Positions 60,940 through 64,000 of a stretch of DNA of 64,000 nucleotides are shown piece by piece. The notes beneath the pieces were generated by a model. It was not told where the DNA came from, did not search any database, and saw only the letters and a program-made list of their open reading frames with translations. A program made the position numbers and the translations under genes. The stretch is from Eurosta solidaginis (lineage: Eukaryota; Arthropoda; Insecta; Diptera; Tephritidae): positions 174,234,672 to 174,298,671 of the forward strand of contig NC_090322.1 in assembly GCF_040869045.1 (NCBI RefSeq), read 5' to 3'. Within the stretch, counting starts at the first letter, position 1. The number at the start of each line of letters is the position of its first letter.

Positions 60940-61523
60940 ACTTCGCATAGACGTCAAAATTACAAATAGAATGGATCACCTGATTTTTAATTGACTATCG
61001 CTGTCTCATTCTTTATCTCTTTCTATCACCCGCTGAAGATAACCGGCTCTATGCGCCGCCATATTGAACACCCTGTCAAAACGCTGCCAAACTCTAAAAA
61101 GTAGCCATATTGAACATCCTGTCAGGCAGTTGACGGATGAGATATCGCACTTGTTTTATCCACAATGCTGCGAAATTTCAGTTTTTTTTACTTTTTTTCG
61201 ACTTTGATTTTTAAAGTTTTTTTCATGAAAAAATTTTCCTATGTATTTTTATTATTTTTTTTAAACTGTTATCGCCAACGTTTTTAGAGGGCTTTTTTGG
61301 GTCCGAAGGGTATACATTAAAATTTTACAATCAAATGAAAAATTTTTTAGTAGGTCATGAAAAAAACCTTAAAAATTAAAGTCGAAAAAAAGTCAAAACA
61401 ATGAAATTCCGCAGGCTCGAAAATTATTTGTTTGGATATGCGTAGTGAAACTTTTTTTCGCCTGAGCCGAAATCTATCGAAAAATCGATGGCGGGATATC
61501 GGTTAATAAATCGACCCAGTCTA

Positions 61524-62150
61524 ATGTAGATATTTTCTGGCGGTTTTACTTCATAACGGTGCATAGTAAACCACATTAATGTTTTTTTATATTTATTAAC
61601 TTATAGGTGAATTACTGCTTGTTTAAGACGGGTATATTACATTTATGCAAAAACTGTCCTTGAATGCTAATTCCATTGGTTTCTTCTAGCAATTTGTTAC
61701 AAGTCAAGTCGGAAAAGGCCAATATAAAGCTTAAGCGGTCTCACAAGTTTTGTTTTGTAAGTTGAATGGAATCAAATTAAAAGGACTGTTAAACTGAGAC
61801 TATCGTTTCGCTGCGCTTTAGTCTAATATAAAATAATTTCAAAGTATTGTAATTCTTTCGACCAGTTTACTTTTCAGAATTATGTTAACTTATTTAATAT
61901 AAGTCAGTAAGTCTAGTACAACGTTGTAAATTAAAATTACTGAGCATATACACAATTTTTGTGCTTTCAAGTGCTCGAACAGATTTATACACTGCTGTTT
62001 TATTGGAAGCAAAGAGCCAGAGCAAACATGAGCATATTTGTGTTTTTTATTACTGATGCAAAAAGCGTTTACAGAAACAAAGCACGTGGTTAGGTATTCA
62101 GGTTCAAGATGTAATTAAATTATTTGGTTACATTTATATGCAGCCCAATT
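61524..62150. other. No recognisable gene
   Basis: AT-rich; no exon or element border seen. Confidence 0.4.
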
Positions 62151-62154
62151 CTAA

Positions 62155-63022
62155 AAATTCCCTCGGAGTTTTGTTCTCGCGAATTTTTTTATTCCCGCGG
62201 AAAAATTCCTCCAATTCTTTTCTCCTAGGGAGAACAATAATTGGGGAATAGGAATTTCGAATTTTCGAAGTCAGCTGTTTTTTCAATTGAAATTTCGTTG
62301 CGCATTTCTTATTTTATTTAAAAAATAGAAAAGTTTAATTATTGTTGCGAATTTGTTTGAAATTAAGAATAAAAATATAAACAATGCACAGTATTGCATT
62401 TCTTGTGATATTCACTGAAATGAGTAATGAATTGATGCCACGGCAACATCAGCAGAGGAGCATAAGAAGAAGAAGGCAGGATAACACAAATCCGCCGGAG
62501 TTGCCTGCTTCCATTCAGCAAAGCAATTTTCTGGCGGCCAAGTCTCCTTCGCCATATGCCAAAATCTATTTAACCCTCTTTAAAAAATCTTTGCGCAATT
62601 TCTGGATGGCTGCATCAAATATACCAAGAGCTCTTCCGTTGCTTATGATATACTTTTCGACTTAAAATAAAGAATATTGTGGTTGTTGTTGTTGTATTAA
62701 CAGTGATAATATTGTGGTAGAATGTACATACATATCTTAGCACAAATTTGTAGAAATAAGTGTTCTTTCTTAAAAGAATCAATTTCCTTTAACTATTTTG
62801 GTGCATTCCCTTTAATTTAAGAAGTGAAAAAACTTCTATGAAATGGCAGAGAAATCTCCCTCTTCCTCACATTCATAATACCTACTTTTCTCCCATAACC
62901 GGTTTCGGCTTTTTCGAACATTTTTCAGAATAGGAGGAAAGGGAGAAGTGAAAAACTCACGAGGAATTTGTATTTAGAATACCAGGAATGGGAGAAGGGA
63001 AAACTCGCACGGAATTTTTAAA
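62155..63022. mobile_element. Inverted-repeat DNA element, unknown class
   Basis: TTCTAAAAATTCC..GAGTTTT at the left is inverted at the right (AAACTCGCACGGAATTTTTA), and a second similar block lies at 62955-62980. An open frame 62384-62665 (93 codons, Arg/Gln-rich start) lies inside; I do not recognise it. Confidence 0.45.
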
Positions 63023-63194
63023 ATAAAATTTAAAACGTCAGCTAAAATAACCTAAAAAAATATGAAAAAAAAAATTTACAAAAAAAAAATATATAATAAC
63101 AGTAAACAAAATAAAATAGGAATAAGGTAATATAAACTAAAAAACATTAAACAAAATAAAATTACAATAAATAAACTAAAATAAAACAAAATTA

Positions 63195-63720
63195 AATATT
63201 TATCGTAGTATTATCGATTTATTATCAAAAAGTCATCGAATACTTACGTAAAAGTTATCGATATATTATAATGGGATATAAATTTGTTATCGGAATGTTA
63301 CAATTCTTTTCGTCGTGTTATGGAAAATTTATCGATTTGTTATCGAAAAGCTTTCCATTTTTTATCGAGGTGTTACCAGTTTATTATCCGCGTGTTAACG
63401 ATGACTCATCGGCTTGTTATGATTCGGAACCCTATAAAAAATCTATGACAAATTTAGAACCCTTCAATATTAAGCAGATAAGAAACCAATAAGTACCAGT
63501 TTATTATCAGCATGTTAACAAGTTGTTAACGACGACTCATGCTGTAATAATACACCTATGAAACTTTAATATAAAATCGAGGAAACATGTGTAACCCTTT
63601 AATGACGAGCCGATAAGAAACCAATAAGAAGCGAAATAACCCTTCAAAAACAATCCGATTACAAACCGATAAGTATACGAAAATTATTTTTTATCGATAA
63701 TAAGCCGATTATAAATCCAT
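63195..63720. repeat. Degenerate TTATCG minisatellite
   Basis: GTTATCGATTTGTTATCG-type units of about 18-20 bp repeat at 63195-63480. From about 63480 the motif also appears in the opposite sense (CCGATAAGAAACCAATAAG). An open frame at 63271-63492 is a by-product of the repeat. Confidence 0.6.
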
Positions 63721-64000
63721 GTGGCTTGTTGGCAATAAGAAGCCGACGAAGCTCTTCTCAAAAAGCTCGAAACTATTTGTTTCCGGTAAAGCTACCTCTG
63801 TTGTGTGTTAACTTCAATCCCTAGCAGAGCTCTAGTTAACTTGAAAATACTAGTTTCCAAACGTACACCTGTCGACTTACACATTGAATTTCACTAGTGC
63901 TTGGTACTCACGCCCTTTTTCTCAACGCTGGAAAATTTAATCATCATAAGGAGCGACTCTGTTCATTTTATAACAATTCCATTGTTTTTGGGTCTTTTTG

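Larger units (their letters stand above)
59420..61523. mobile_element. Fold-back element split by a hAT insertion
   Basis: The left arm (GGGCTGGGACGATTT, AACCGATATCGCGCCATCGA, TTTTCGAGCCTGCG) is inverted at 61395-61523 with few changes. Without the inner hAT insertion (59577-60939) the element is about 740 bp. No coding sequence of its own. Confidence 0.7.

Overview
The window reads as a repeat-dense euchromatic segment of a fly genome. Introns with GT-AG borders, an AT-rich background, two insect 'nose resistant to fluoxetine' (nrf-6)-type acyltransferase genes, Gypsy and R1-clade retrotransposons, Helitrons and hAT elements all point to Diptera. Several interspersed repeats look like ones I associate with tephritid fruit flies, so a tephritid is my best guess; that species-level call is inference.

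Host genes. Two convergent nrf-6-like genes are visible as exon chains whose splice phases all close. Gene 1 (+) has seven exons from 3807 to 12938, giving 714 residues up to the stop, with its 5' end missing. Gene 2 (-) has eight exons from 57305 down to 18214, giving 563 residues up to the stop, also with its 5' end missing. Both carry the end of the extracellular NRF domain, a first membrane helix and the acyltransferase-3-type multi-helix region. They share an exon of exactly 194 nt with the same phases, so they are probably old paralogues. About 5.3 kb of repeat-filled intergenic DNA separates their 3' ends.

Layout. 1-3806: old repeats (SINE pieces, Helitrons, unclassified dispersed repeats). 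3807-12938: gene 1, with a Harbinger-like element, MITEs and LINE remnants in its introns. 12939-18213: degenerate LINE, Helitron and MITEs. 18214-57305: gene 2. One intron of gene 2 (20669-51621, 30.95 kb assembled length) holds most of the mobile DNA: a large inverted-repeat DNA element carrying nested insertions, an inverted pair of Penelope-like fragments each with a hammerhead-ribozyme motif, a Helitron with a 129-bp minisatellite, a 1.1-kb fold-back, a Gypsy array LTR-internal-LTR-internal-LTR (about 26497-47110), and an R1-clade LINE inserted in the third LTR. 57306-64000: hAT elements nested in a larger fold-back element, another inverted-repeat element and a TTATCG-rich minisatellite.

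How it fits together. Gypsy copy A (27973-33573) is badly broken. Copy B (35037-40117) keeps a nearly full gag-pol with two gag stops, an integrase frameshift and a changed integrase aspartate. Their primer binding sites resemble the tRNA-Lys site, and the first gag ATG lies on that site. A small extra coding region follows pol behind a splice-acceptor-like sequence and stays open in both copies. The LINE has an intact ORF1 and an ORF2 broken by one stop. No active system is proven; the most unusual structure is the inverted Penelope pair with two ribozyme motifs at 21915-22926.
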